Shown here: positions 23,011-35,524 of the stretch, in pieces
Position numbering within the stretch: position 1 is the first letter of the stretch
Layout of the letters: each line of letters starts with the position of its first letter
The notes under the pieces: model-generated
Databases searched by the model: none
Told to the model about the DNA's origin: nothing
The model's input: the letters and a program-made list of their open reading frames with translations, nothing else
Made by a program: the position numbers and the translations under genes
Source of the DNA: Hsuehochloa calcarea
Lineage: Eukaryota; Streptophyta; Magnoliopsida; Poales; Poaceae
Direction of reading: 5' to 3'
DNA length: 64,000 nucleotides
Assembly (NCBI GenBank): GCA_036346395.1
Contig: CM070598.1
Span: forward strand, 9,469,517-9,533,516

Positions 23011-26000
23011 ATGTCGTCGTTGAAGTCGCCGGTGGCGGCGGAGGAGCAGGCGGCGGCGATGGGGGAAAGGGGGAGGGGGAGAGGTGCCCGGTGGAGGAGG
23101 TGGCGCTGGTGGTGCCGGAGACGGACGACCCGTCGACGCCGGTGATGACATTCCGGGCGTGGACGCTGGGGCTCACCTCCTGCGTGGTGCTCATCTTCCT
23201 CAACACCTTCTTCACGTACCGCACGCAGCCGCTCACCATCTCGGGGATCCTGGCCCAGATCCTCGTGCTCCCCGTCGGCCGCTTCATGGCCTCCGTGCTG
23301 CCCGACCGCGAGGTCAGGCTCCTCGGCGGCCGCCTCGGCAGCTTCAACCTCAACCCGGGGCCCTTCAACGTCAAGGAGCACGTCATCATCACCATCTTCG
23401 CAAACTGCGGCGTCTCCTACGGCGGCGGCGACGCCTACTCCATCGGCGCCATCACCGTCATGAAGGCCTACTACAAGCAGAACCTCAGCTTCGTCTGCGC
23501 CCTCCTCATCGTCCTCACCACACAGGTTTCTACTTTCTACCACTCCAATACTATCTTGTATGTATTACTTGCTAATAATGCCTCTTTAGCTATTTCTTCA
23601 GTTTAATTGTTCGTTTGTTTTCGATCACTACGATAATAACTACTTATGCAAGTATCGAAGACTGATGGAAAACACTACTCAGAATTGACTAGCGTCGCCT
23701 GTTGGATTTCATCTTTAATTTGGCACGCGAATGTGACGTTCAAACCGAGTCTTAAGATATGTGACTAACGCTACACGTGTTTTGATGCGTGAACCAATGT
23801 ATCACTATTGTGCTGTCGTAGTTTGCGTACGAGTTACCACCAATCATAACACAGAGGAGAGAGGAAAAGGCGGGTTGAAAAATCTTACGGGCACGCGTCA
23901 CCGTGAGTCCATGTATGCTAGGAGGACCCCACAAATAATTGGCGAGATTTTGTTCGTCTAATTTGCATCCGTACACGCGCCTCTTGTGAATTTCATAGTG
24001 GGGAACTTTAAAATCCCTGTCGGATTGCGGGTACTAGTTGCAATATGGGTGTCTAGAGACCAATCGAGTCAACATTTCGCAGTACAATCTTACATCAACG
24101 ATGTCGCATATCATGAAGAGACTAGTTAACTAAGCCAAAAGAAAAGGAGGAGTTAGTGCATAGTGCATCTGAATAAACAAGAAAGATTAGAGATGCTGAT
24201 GCAGTGCTGCAGTCTGCAGAGTGCTGACGTTTTGACTGCAGAGTGCTGAGTGCTGAGTGCTGATCTGTTCTTTGTTGTTGCACACTGCAGATTCTGGGCT
24301 ATGGTTGGGCTGGAATGCTGAGGAGGTACCTGGTTGACCCTGCCGAGATGTGGTGGCCTTCTAATCTTGCCCAGGTCTCCCTCTTCAGGTAAGGAGCGCA
24401 ACACAAGCACTGTGTTAGACTTATCTAATCTGACAACCGGTCCCGCACAGGCATATATAAGGACCTGGGTGGCGCACCGGTGTCTGTGTCTAGGTGACAC
24501 CTGCCCATGGGTGTGCCTAGTCGTGTATAATTGGCGTACCTGTGTGTGCCTACGTGTATAATTGAAGAAAAATTGGAATTATTTGTTGGTATCTTGTACT
24601 GGAAAAACCTTATACAGTTCGTTCAATTTTCTGAAGGTAGTACCCCATTCAATTTAAGTTCGGTCCTGCTGATCTGAAAATGACATCAAGAGCAAAGTTA
24701 ATTAGTTAGGCAAGCTAGCTTAATTATCCCCTGTTAATAAGGCTAATCTTTGGGTGCATGTGCAACAACGCTACGCATGCAGGGCGCTGCACGAGAAGGA
24801 GGGCGGCGGCAAATCGTCGTCCAAGGGGCCATCGCGGATGCGCTTCTTCCTCATCTTCTTCTTCGCGAGCTTCGCCTACTACGCGCTGCCGGGGTACCTG
24901 CTGCCGATCCTGACCTTCTTCTCGTGGGCGTGCTGGGCGTGGCCGCACAGTATCACGGCGCAGCAGGTCGGCTCCGGGTACCACGGCCTCGGCGTCGGCG
25001 CCTTCACGCTCGACTGGGCCGGCATCTCGGCGTACCACGGCAGCCCGCTGGTGACGCCGTGGGCGTCCATCGCCAACACGGCCGCTGGCTTCGTCATGTT
25101 CATCTACGTCATCGTCCCGTTCTGCTACTGGAGGTTCAACACGTTCGACGCCAGCAAGTTCCCCATCTTCTCCAACCAGCTCTTCACGGCGGCGGGCCAG
25201 AAGTACGACACCACCAAGGTGCTCACCAGGGACTTCGACCTCAATGTCGCCGCCTACCAGAGCTACGGGAAGCTCTACCTCAGCCCGCTCTTCGCCATCT
25301 CCATCGGCTCCGGCTTCCTGCGGTTCACGGCCACCATCGTCCACGTCCTGCTCTTCCACGGCGCCGACATGTGGAGGCAGAGCAGGTCGGCGATGAGCTC
25401 GGCGAAGCTGGACGTGCACGGGAAGCTGATGCAAAGGTACAGGCAGGTGCCGCAGTGGTGGTTCCTCGTGCTGCTGGTGGGCAGCGTGGTGGTGTCGCTG
25501 CTCATGTCGTTCGTCTGGAAGGAGCAGGTGCAGCTGCCGTGGTGGGGGATGCTCTTCGCCTTCGCGCTCGCCTTGGTCGTCACCCTCCCCATCGGCGTCA
25601 TCCAGGCCACCACCAACCAGGCATGCATGCACGCCATCTTGGCATCTTCTTCTTGAGTGAACAGACAGATGATCAGTATAATTTTCATCGATTTATCGTC
25701 TGATTTGGTTTGTGACTTCGATCATTAATTTTTGCAGCAACCGGGGTACGACATCATCGCGCAGTTCATGATCGGCTACGCCCTGCCCGGCAAGCCCATC
25801 GCCAACCTGCTCTTCAAGATTTACGGCCGGATCAGCACCGTGCACGCGCTGTCGTTCCTCGCCGACCTCAAGCTCGGCCGCTACATGAAGATCCCTCCAC
25901 GCTGCATGTACACTGCCCAGGTACAAATCTCAGCCTCGAAGTAACATGCATTAGCACACTTGCCCACAGCTTAATTGACACATCCAAATGCTTAGTGACC

Positions 26001-26635
26001 TCAATGTGCACTGAGTGCAGCTGGTAGGGACGGTGGTCGCCGGCGTGGTGAACCTGGCGGTGGCGTGGTGGATGCTGGACAACATCGAGAACATCTGCGA
26101 CGTGGAGGCCCTGCACCCGGACAGCCCATGGACGTGCCCCAAGTACCGCGTCACGTTCGACGCGTCCGTGATCTGGGGGCTGATCGGCCCCGGCAGGCTC
26201 TTCGGCCGGCACGGCCTGTACCGCAACCTGGTGTGGCTGTTCCTGGTGGGCGCCGTGCTCCCCGTGCCTGTGTGGCTGCTGAGCAGGGCGTTCCCGGAGA
26301 AGAAGTGGATCGCGCTCATCAACGTGCCCGTCATCTCGTACGGGTTCGCCGGGATGCCGCCGGCGACGCCGACCAACATCGCGAGCTGGCTTGTCACGGG
26401 GACCATCTTCAACTACTTCGTGTTCAAGTACCGCAAGGGGTGGTGGCAGAAATACAACTACGTGCTGTCGGCGGCGCTCGACGCCGGCACGGCCTTCATG
26501 GGGGTGCTCATCTTCTTCGCCCTCCAGAACGCCCACCACGACCTCAAGTGGTGGGGGACAGAGATCGACCACTGCCCGCTCGCCTCCTGCCCCACCGCGC
26601 CGGGCATCATTGTCAAGGGCTGCCCGGTGTTCTGA
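23011..26635 (+). CDS. Oligopeptide transporter, OPT family (5 exons)
   Basis: A polytopic plasma-membrane proton-coupled transporter of small peptides or metal chelates. Exons: 23011-23525, 24291-24388, 24783-25620, 25738-25920, 26021-26635 (TGA). The OPT signatures are present: TDDPS near the N-terminus, NPGPFNVKEHVIITIFANCG in exon 1, and YMKIPPRCMYTAQ (the KIPPR motif) ending exon 4. Many hydrophobic segments follow one another, and the C-terminus is KGCPVF. From the conserved CPVEEVALVVP onward all exon phases agree (about 722 codons), near the family's usual 730-760. Two oddities: the ATG at 23011 is one base out of frame with the rest, and exon 3 ends at a GC donor. It is probably functional if the start problem is a sequence error. 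The substrate cannot be told from sequence. Confidence 0.93.
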
Positions 26636-27150
26636 GCTCTAAGCTCGCCGGAGTACCACGCCATATATGTAGGTAGCAAGCATTTGAAAGATTGGGAAAA
26701 CCATGAATTAATTCAGCCTGGCATTGATTAAGCGATGCAGCGCTTGTCAGTTGTCACTCCTGAGTGTAACAGTTTGCTTTTCTGCAAGCAAATGCTATAG
26801 CTAGTTTATATATAATCATGCCATTCTGAATATACTAATACAGAGATATATGGTAGTAAAGGAACACGCCTTCATAGTTAGTATGATGAATCCACACAGA
26901 AATGAACAATACTACAAAGCAGCAAAGGGACAGGCTTTCATAATTAGTACGGTGAATCCACAAAGACAGAAATGGCGCACACACCTTCGACAGAGCAGAG
27001 TGATAAAAACAAATCATATAATCCATGAACTCCTGATAATCTGCATGGCACCATTCATCACACAATATAATTGCACACTTGTCAGTTGTCACCTATCAGC
27101 ACAGTGGCATTAGATGGCACCTGTGGTAGTGGACCAGTGGGCAGGATGGT

Positions 27151-30100
27151 TCAAAGTGGCAGCTCAAAGATCTCGTCTTCTCTCGTAGCGAAGTGCTTCC
27201 TGCAGATCCATGCAATGTGGCCGTCATCTCTGTACCTAACTCGCCACAGACCAAATCTCTGCGCTATGTCCATCCCTGTCAAAATCCCTTGCCCTTTCAA
27301 GAAATCCACAAGCCACTGTCTAACCGCTTTCATAACCTCCCCCATGTCACTTGCGCCACTCTGGTTGCTGTTATTCCTCGATCTTCCAAACATCGCCGCC
27401 ACGCCTAGAGCCCCCACCGACGCAGTGGATGCAGCTGCACCATACATGGCTGAAGAGTCGAGCAAGTGCACCACCTCCCTGCTCAGATCAGGTATCATCT
27501 CCCCCATCCCAACGATGAAATGCGCCCCGATCTTCAGGGCGAAAGTTAACAGCTTCATGAACTTGCTCGTGTAAGGCAGCAAGCTTTGCACGGTTTGATT
27601 GTCCACTTGAATCAGATCGCACCCGACCTGATCCTCCACCACATGCATTTCTCTTCGGAATTCACATAACATGTGCACCCGTAAGGAACGCAAACCAGGC
27701 AGTATTCTTGTGACCAGCTTCTTGGAGCGGTTGTCCAAGCTTACAAGATAGAACATCTGGGGCACTTTTCTTTCCTCCAATTGAATGCTGTAGTTCATCA
27801 CATAGTCCATTTTCCTGTGGAGTTCAGTCACAAGGTGATACTCGTAGTACCTCAAGCTTGCAATTTCCCCCTTCAAGTCCCTTATTCCTTGTTCTATTCT
27901 CTTCAATCTTTGGAGAACCATCTCAACACCTTTGGCAATGCCTAATATGGAGGGATCAACCTCATCTGCTTCAGGGGTAGTTTCAGACTGCTGCAGATTG
28001 TCCGGGGCGACGGTGAGTTCAGTTGCGAGATGTTGTAGATCATAGTACCTACGGTGCAAAACTTCGTGGAAGTCACCGTCTGATAGCAGATCTCTGGCAT
28101 GATCTGATCTGGCATGATCTGATCCTGATCTTAAGATGAGCTTTTTGTTGCTTTCAACTGCACTCCAGGTATGCTGATAATCGTACATGCTTTCTGCCGG
28201 CAATGACAGTAGAATTTGCTTTATTTTTTTCAGAGGTAGCTGCTGAGTTGTACGGAACCTTTGTCGTATGAGATATTTCACACAGTCCGGCCTGATAATG
28301 CTTTCCTTGAATGTCATACTGGGAGACAAATTCAGTATCGTTGGGATTACTAACTTGTGGAGTAGCTTCACCATGTCAGTAACATTTTTACAGGAGCATG
28401 CAAGCACATCTATGGATGAGCCTAACTTCATCCCCAGTTCCACCCTTACATGGACACCATTGATCACTGTATAAATAAGGTTTTTCTCCAAGTTGTAGAC
28501 TGCTCCTTGTTGTTGTCCCATACACATGATTTTGCTGTGCAGACGGACCTGAAAAAAGGGCATTTTTTAGAAAATCGAATATGTATAGAAATTAAATTAA
28601 AGTCATACCCAGATCTAGTCACTATATATCTCTAAACAGAAGGTTTGTAACTTTGGCAGCTAGCTTTTACCTGGGTCTTGGAAAGAAGTCAGTTGTCAGG
28701 AGCATGTGTATATCTTCACATTTGAGATGCCTTCCAGCATATCTGTAATCTGGCATGGTTAATTGCCATCTTTGAGTCCCTTCCTTGCTTTCCTCAAGAA
28801 TTGCTGGTACTAGAAGTAATGTGTTCAGGTTCCCAGGGTCCTGCTCATAGCATAATTCGAGTTCCAACAACATATTTATGATATCACTGGTCTGTAAGGA
28901 TGCAACAGTCCTCCAGTTTGATCTCGGAATTTGGCTACACAGCTTCTCTTGCAGAATCTTCTCCAGCTCTTTTTTGCGCACAAAACCACTACTTTCGATC
29001 TTGATTGATTTCAATGTAGCAAGTTGGTCGAGGACATCTCGACAGAACCATTCACAATTCATGATCAGAACTCCAAGCTCCTCAAAGAATATTATTTCAC
29101 CCAAGTTATGCAGTGATTTTGCAAGAGCACGTCTTCTCGTGTCCACTTTCTCCACATTATCACGCCTTGATCTCAATCTTAGCGCTGGAATGTTGAGCTG
29201 GCATATCTCACAGAACTCAGCCCATCTGATCACTGCTTTATTATTCTTCAATCTCCAGTCATGCAAAATCTTGATCAAATCATTGCATACTTTGTAAACT
29301 TGAGGAACTTGTTGGAGAATTGTCTTTGTTGTCTTTCGCAAATGATGGGTAAGTTTACTTACTGAAACCAATGATCTTGAATCCAGAGCAAAAACAGTGG
29401 GGTAAATTTCTGCATGTGAATGGAAGTCTTCTCTGAGCCTTTGAACAACAGTAGCAATAGGTTGAAGCCATTCTGGTATGTGAGGTACCTTGTGGGTGAG
29501 AACTATAGTTGCATACTTTGTAAACTTGAGGAACTTGTTGGAGAATTGTCTTTGTTGTCTATCGCAAATGATGGGTAAGTTTACTTACTGAAACCAATGA
29601 TCTTGAATCCACAGCAAAAACAGTGGGGTAAATTTCTGCATGTGAATGGAAGTCTTCTCTGAGCCTTTGAACAACAGTAGCAATAGGTTGAAGCCATTCT
29701 GGTATGTGAGGTACCTTGTGGGTGAGAACTATAGTTACATAGGGCATAAATGAGTGTGGTACTCTCCGCCTATTATTTGAAATTAAAAACTTCAGCCAAT
29801 ATATCAGCTCCCATTCAATCTCATCTATGCCTTTTGGATATTTAGTAGCAGGCTTTCCAACCAAGCTAGATACAATCATGAAAAAACTTGGACCACCATG
29901 CACCACAAACATGAAATCATGCAACGCTAAACCTCCCTCATGTCCACCAAGATTACACATTGTAAATTTTGTGTTGCCATCAAAGATAGAATTCATCTTA
30001 TTCTCATTGGTGCATGTCACTTGCGCAACTGGAGTCTTCAGAGTTCTTATTACATCCATGCGAGGCAAATTCATTGAGTTCATGCACTGATTTATGGAGC

Positions 30101-32002
30101 TACATAGCGTGCTTTTACCTGCGAGACCATGCAAACTCAAGCATCAGACATAACCAATTCTTACATAATACATCAGGGATTTGTATTTCTAGAACTGTGA
30201 TACAAGGTACAAACGTTTTATACAAGTGAGAAGTCAACAAAATCTAATTTTTTTAATTTAGCAGGGCAATATTTTCATATGAACGTGATGCAGATGCCAA
30301 CAAGATATTCGACATAATTTTATTTAATCACCAATTCCATAAGTTAAAAGGAAAAAAAAATATGCTGAACATAATAAAACTAGAGTTGCCTTATTTCTGC
30401 CTATAAACTAGAAAAAGGAGGGCGATGATGGACAACAATGGAACCTGCTAATTCTTGGCCGCACAGAAAAACTCGGCAGCAAGTAGGAGCACTTAGCGGC
30501 AAGTCGAGCAAATCATTTGGCAGAACCAGACTCCCGTTCTGACCCAGTTTCTCATAAATTTGGCCTGTCTTACCAGCAACATGCAAAGGTGTTCCACGAA
30601 GATCGATTTCTTCAATCCAAGGATTGACCTGCAAAGTGTTCATAATGGTCTGCAAAACTACTTCCCCCTCAACTCCCTTGCACCCTTTCAAAGATAAAAT
30701 TTGAAGAGTGGCGTTCCTTTCTAAGCTTGTAAAGATTTTGACAACATCATTTGACCTCAAGCTTGCGTCGTCACATATTGCCAGCTGAATCAGGCTCTCG
30801 TTTGTCTCCAACATCTGCAAGATTGCAGCTATGCCATATCTGCCTATATTCGTTTGATTTCCTCCAAAACTCAAAACCTTCAAAGTGGTATTCGCTTGTG
30901 CCTGAAGTGGTGAAAACGTGCTAAGAGGGCATAGCAAATGCTCCAACCCAACTCCACCAAAGCGATTTCCATCCAAACTCAAGCTCTCTAAATACATGTT
31001 CTTGAATAGCCCTGCAGCTATATACACCACGGCTTTGTCCCTGAGGCAACACCGGGTAAGCTTGACAACTTTCAGGCTCCTATTCTGTTCGAGGACTCCT
31101 CTAAGCTCTTTGGTCCATTTGGACTTTAGTGGGACACCTGACATGTCCAATGTCATCACTGTGGTGTTCCATGCCAAAGCACAAGCAACCCGTTGCAGGC
31201 CTGTAGAGTTAATATTGTTGTAAATCCTCATGCTTCCAGTTTCAGGAAGGAAGTCAACAACTTTACAGCTGTTCATGCCACCTCCAGTACCACGACTGCG
31301 TCCCCACATATGCACCTCCATTCTACGGTTGCGTGCCAGCACAGCAGAGATAAGTGGAGCTGCAGCAATGGAGCTGTTGTCAAGTATGATCAATAGCTTC
31401 AACATATAGTTCACCTCAATCATCTTCGAGAGTTCTTCAGCTCCCTTGGCGCCTTTGGAGTCCTCCCATAACTGGAACTCTTCCACACTTCTGTTGTTTG
31501 CCAAAGCTGAAGCAAGCAATGTGGCTCCAGTAGCTCCAATTCTACAGTCAGAGAAAACAACCGCTTTGATGGTGTTGTTCCTTTGGAGCATTTCTGAGAA
31601 TGGAACTAAAGCAGCCTCTAATTTTGTGCAGAAAACATTCTTCTGGAATTCCACCTGCTTCACACATGAGCCAAGGCCTAAAAATGAACAGAGAAGTTGC
31701 ACCCCCTCAATTTGCCATTCAATACCATGAAATAGGAGGCTTGTCACATTTCTGTAGTGCTCTTTTTTCTCCACAAGATGATGAAGCAACCTGTGCAGGA
31801 AATTGACATCATTGTGGTCTGTACATATATGGACCCTTAGTGATTTCTCGCTTTCCATGGACAAGCCTGATCCCAAGTTTGTTGGAACCTGGAAAAATGC
31901 GATGTTCTCCACATCCTTGTAATCCTGCAAATGAATCTCTGCAGCATCTCTTATATACTCCTGGTTAGATGGTGAAGTTATCGTGAACATCCTGTCACCC
32001 AT
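27151..32002 (-). CDS. TRN1: TORNADO1-like ROCO protein (LRR-Roc-COR), apparently disrupted
   Basis: This looks like the plant LRR-GTPase-COR protein TORNADO1, needed for leaf and vein patterning. Exon 1 (32002-30445) encodes ribonuclease-inhibitor-type leucine-rich repeats, for example LESLSLDGNRFGG and LKVLSFGGNQ. Exon 1 plus exon 2 (30118-28671) make the Roc P-loop CGQELAGKST across the intron, followed by NLGGHEG, then COR sequence. Exon 3 (28548-27151) carries the rest of COR and the conserved tail GLWRVRYRDDGHIAWICRKH. The expected protein is about 1,390 residues, close to TORNADO1. Two breaks are seen: a 226-bp tandem duplication in exon 2 adds a TAG (29559-29561) and a frameshift, and the strongest exon 3 acceptor is out of phase. 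MGDRM at 32002 is chosen as start because the similarity begins just after it. The gene converges on OPT and diverges from the X8 gene. Confidence 0.87.
29285..29736 (-). repeat. 226-bp tandem duplication inside ROCO exon 2
   Basis: Unit 29285-29510 is repeated at 29511-29736 with about three differences. Both copies encode the stretch from roughly TIVLTHKVPHIPE to VYKVCN. The copy transcribed first (29511-29736) has TAG where the other has AAG after THHLR. Because 226 is not a multiple of three, the duplication also shifts the frame. Confidence 0.95.
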
Positions 32003-32944
32003 GCTTGGAGGGAACGATGAAGGGTAGTTGAATAAGGGAGAGGAAGCAAAGATGAAGGTTTGCTTTAGCATGCAAGGAAAATTCAGATGTATATAGGTAA
32101 GGAACAAAATGGTATCGCAGACAGATGTCACATATTGCAATATGAAACAAGGCTTTTAAAAGATGAGTGCAAGACAAGGACAGGCATCAGATTCCTGGCT
32201 TGTCAAGGGAGCATGATAAAGAAAAGAATAACCTTTATCTTGCTTTGCTGGCCTGCAGAGAGATGACTAGAATCAAATCAGTAAAGTTCAACCACACAAG
32301 GATCAGAATACAAAAGTTTGAAAGGATAGACAACAACTGCAAAGCAGCCTCAAAATTATTTAAGTAGTTCCATGTTCCATCTACCAAGATATCAAATTTG
32401 TCATGCTGGAAATATCTTAGTTTTGCTTTGATTTTCAATGTAATATATCATCAAACATGACTACACTATATGTATGTTCCAGCCTACCAAGGTCCCATCC
32501 AAACACCAGCATGCACTTTGCAACATCAGCACACATATTATTAAACAATAAACTTTGTGCCATTCATTTTTTTAACATTTCATTGACATCATTTAGAAAG
32601 CAAAAAAGATGTACCTTGCAGTCTTTACAACACTAAAACCAAATGATACTTTAATGTAATTATTTTTATTATTATAGTTTTGTATTGTATTGTGTAAGCA
32701 TCATGTGCTTCACAGAGGGAAAATAGATTTTCAGATTTGTGCATGAAGTAAGGAATAAGTGTTGGATGCCTTTCGTTTTTAGATAAGCAAACGGGACCCA
32801 TCCTTTCTCCCTCTTATTGTCCACAATCACTGACCATTATATGGGCTTCACACAACTCGAGCTACCTACTTGTAGATTTGTTCAATTTCAAATATATTGT
32901 AGAGGAACTTAAGTGCTAGCACCTAGCAGTTGGAAGAAAGCAAA
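32003..32944. promoter_or_regulatory. Shared intergenic region between divergent ROCO and X8 genes
   Basis: About 940 bp separates the two start codons and must hold both promoters. It is AT-rich and holds no transposon I recognise. I cannot place core elements with confidence. Confidence 0.5.
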
Positions 32945-34830
32945 ATGTATACTTCCTTACCACCAAGTGCAGGCAGAGAGGATCTAAAGAAGCAAGCAGC
33001 AACAAGGATGATACTGCTGCTTTATTTGATCCTCCATTTCCTTGCAGCATCGGCTCAGCAAGGTAAGATGATTAGTGCTAGCTCCTGATTCCAGAAGGCT
33101 CATGTGTTTTTCTTCCCATTATTTTCTTCTTTTAATCTTATTGCCTATTCCAAATTTTAAAATTAACATAAAGTTCAAGCTCACTGTAAGCAAGATCTTA
33201 GACACTAACATTCTGGAAAATGTAATATAGTAAATCTGAACAATCATGACAATTAATGAAGTTAAAAAGCTGCTGACAAATGCTAAACCAAAATAATCCA
33301 TAAACAAGAAACGTAGCCTATAATTCAATAGCATATAAAGTAAAACATTTATGCATATATGGAACAACACTGAGTGATTAGCTCATTTACTATAAACATT
33401 TGAAGAAGATATGCAGACTTTTAACCATGTCGATAGTCAACCAAAAAAATGACAGATTATTCTACCATGATTTCAGATCCACTGCACAAAGTAACATAAC
33501 ATGATTATTGTACTAAAGTATTCACTAGGTATATCCATTGCTCTGGGATGAGACAGAAGCTTTTGAACCTGGGATGCAATAACCTCAATGCCATTCCTTA
33601 CTCAGATTCATGGGGTGCTAACAATATGCATTCATCTTTTGTTTCTAAAGCTTATACTGCTAGCAGTGCATGTACTTATACCACACTGGTCCTTCCGCAA
33701 AAGATAACTAATTACTACAATGTTTCACGTTGATTCCTTAAGTAAATGCAAAATGCACCTCCGAACATGGAAAGAAGAAGGAAAGAATAACTGGAATTTG
33801 AGTTCATGTCTCACAGAAAAATAAACAAAACCATTTAAAAAGTTCGAGAACATTACTTACACCTTTAAATGCAAGCAGCGGATCACAGTTGGGAGAAACA
33901 ATGGTGCATAGCAGATGAGCAAACATCGGATGATATCCTACATCAAGCTCTTAGCTGGGCATGTGGTCCTGGTGGTGCAGACTGCACGATGATTGAACCA
34001 AACAAATCTTGTTATCTTCCCAATACTGTCAGGGACCATGCATCCTATGCCTTCAACAGATACTGGCAAAAATTCAAGAAACATGGTGGTTCTTGCTACT
34101 TCAATGCAGCTGCAATAGTCACTGACCTAGATCCAAGTATGTTTATTATCTGAACTCTGAATCATTATTAGGAGCAGTCATTTTTTTGCAGGTAGAGATT
34201 TCACTAGCAAGATAAAACATGCAGAGCATGGATGTGTGCACACTAGTGCATGCACACACAAACACACAAAAAGAAAAGCTCACACCCACTCACCACACAG
34301 ACACATTTCAGTAAAAAGGAAAGAAAGAAAGAAATCCTTCATAAACAAACATAAGTCAATTCTGATATTCCGTAAGCTCTTTCATTTTCTGCTTGTAAGG
34401 TAGTGTGAGACTTTTAGAATTCTAATAATAAGCACATATTTCATTTACAAATTTAAAAATTAAATCATTCTCAATTTCCATTTTAAAAACATAATATATA
34501 ATAATATACTCAATAAATGCAATTCACACCTCCAATCCTTGCAAAACTCACGTGATATTTTTAAGGAAACCATGTAGCCCTACTTTTCCTTTAAATGAGA
34601 CCATCTCTTTTAGATGCAAGCATAAGTTTTAAAAATCCAATGGTACGTACAAACTAAAAGTTCTTCTTTTTGGAATCAGCATGCATCCTCAGTCCTCAGA
34701 TAAATTAAGGATGGCATAAAATCATAAATTACTTATGTTATCTAAAAACATGATCACTGTTAGTCTTATATCAACCACTTGATGCCATCTTGCAGGTCAT
34801 AATTCATGTCATTTTGAATTGGCACCCTGA
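32945..34830 (+). CDS. Small secreted X8-domain protein
   Basis: Three exons with agreeing phases: 32945-33062, 33879-34136, 34796-34830 (TGA), 136 residues. The N-terminus holds a hydrophobic signal segment, MILLLYLILHFLAASAQQ. The X8 carbohydrate-binding (CBM43-like) domain follows, with the six-Cys pattern: WCIAD, WACGPGGADC, NKSCYLP, SYAFNRYWQKF, GSCYF and NSCHFELAP. X8 proteins bind beta-1,3-glucan (callose) in the wall or at plasmodesmata. There is no hydrophobic C-terminal tail for a GPI anchor, so it is probably secreted. Translation may instead begin at the Met codon 33008-33010, which would put the signal segment first. Both introns are GT-AG. Confidence 0.88.
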
Positions 34831-35362
34831 ATCCCTGAAATACCAATGGGCAAAGCACTAAAAGGAGAGAAAAATCCTTGTTACTGGGGTTTCTTCCACT
34901 GATGATTCAGGAGATGAAAAGGAAAAATATGTGCGATGCATACTTTTATCTTTGTATGGGGAATATTATTGTATGGAAACACAGCTGGGATGGTATTTCT
35001 ATTCTGCATGTCAACTTTAATCAGAATCCATTTCCATTTTCCGTCATGTACCTGGTTTTATATTAACGTGAGATATTGGGCAAGTTTTCTATGATATAGA
35101 AGGGGGAACATATTCCAAATAGCTAGGACACGATTATAGCAATCAGTCGGTCCAGTATTGACTTTATCCAGTGACGCAAGAGGGAAATGCTAACGTGATG
35201 CTTGCAGCGAAAGTAGGTCAAACCATTGCTACGGAAAGTAGTACACACAAGGTCCTAGTCTAGCACGATATTTACAACATTAGATACATTTTCGACATAC
35301 AAGTTATGGAAGCAGAGAACCAGGTTATAGCCTGAAGATCAGGACATATTGTGGATGGAAGG
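34831..35362. other. Downstream of the X8 gene; nothing further seen
   Basis: This contains the presumed 3' untranslated region of the X8 gene and AT-rich sequence leading into the short-LTR copia fragment. No coding potential is supported. Confidence 0.4.
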
Positions 35363-35511
35363 TGTTAAAGAGTGTTGTACATTATCTCTCTCTCTCTCTC
35401 AACCCATGTGGCCTATGTAGCCCATGTAACAATGTCTATATATACCATTACAATTAATGAATAAATTGCATAGTTGTGAATAGCAAAATCACTCTACAAA
35501 TTTTCCTAACA
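35363..35511 (+). repeat. 5' LTR of a short-LTR copia fragment
   Basis: The 149-bp stretch begins TGTTAAAGAGTG, contains a (TC)n run and a TATA-like 'ctatatatacc', ends 'ttttcctaaca' and is followed at once by a primer-binding site. No partner 3' LTR was found. Confidence 0.75.
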
Positions 35512-35524
35512 TGGTATCAGAGCT
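35512..35524 (+). other. Primer-binding site (initiator tRNA-Met type)
   Basis: TGGTATCAGAGC directly follows the CA end of the LTR. It is complementary to the 3' end of plant initiator methionine tRNA, the usual copia primer. Confidence 0.8.

Noticed and set aside
22926..23543. 205-codon open frame on the minus strand over OPT exon 1
   Set aside because: It is the antisense shadow of a GC-rich exon; the + strand carries clear OPT motifs. The same holds for the long minus frame at 24724-25632 over exon 3.
29343..29562. Intron newly formed by the 226-bp duplication
   Set aside because: The CA|GTAAGT donor and the TTTCAG acceptor in the next unit would remove 227 bases and leave a one-base frameshift, so splicing would not rescue the protein.
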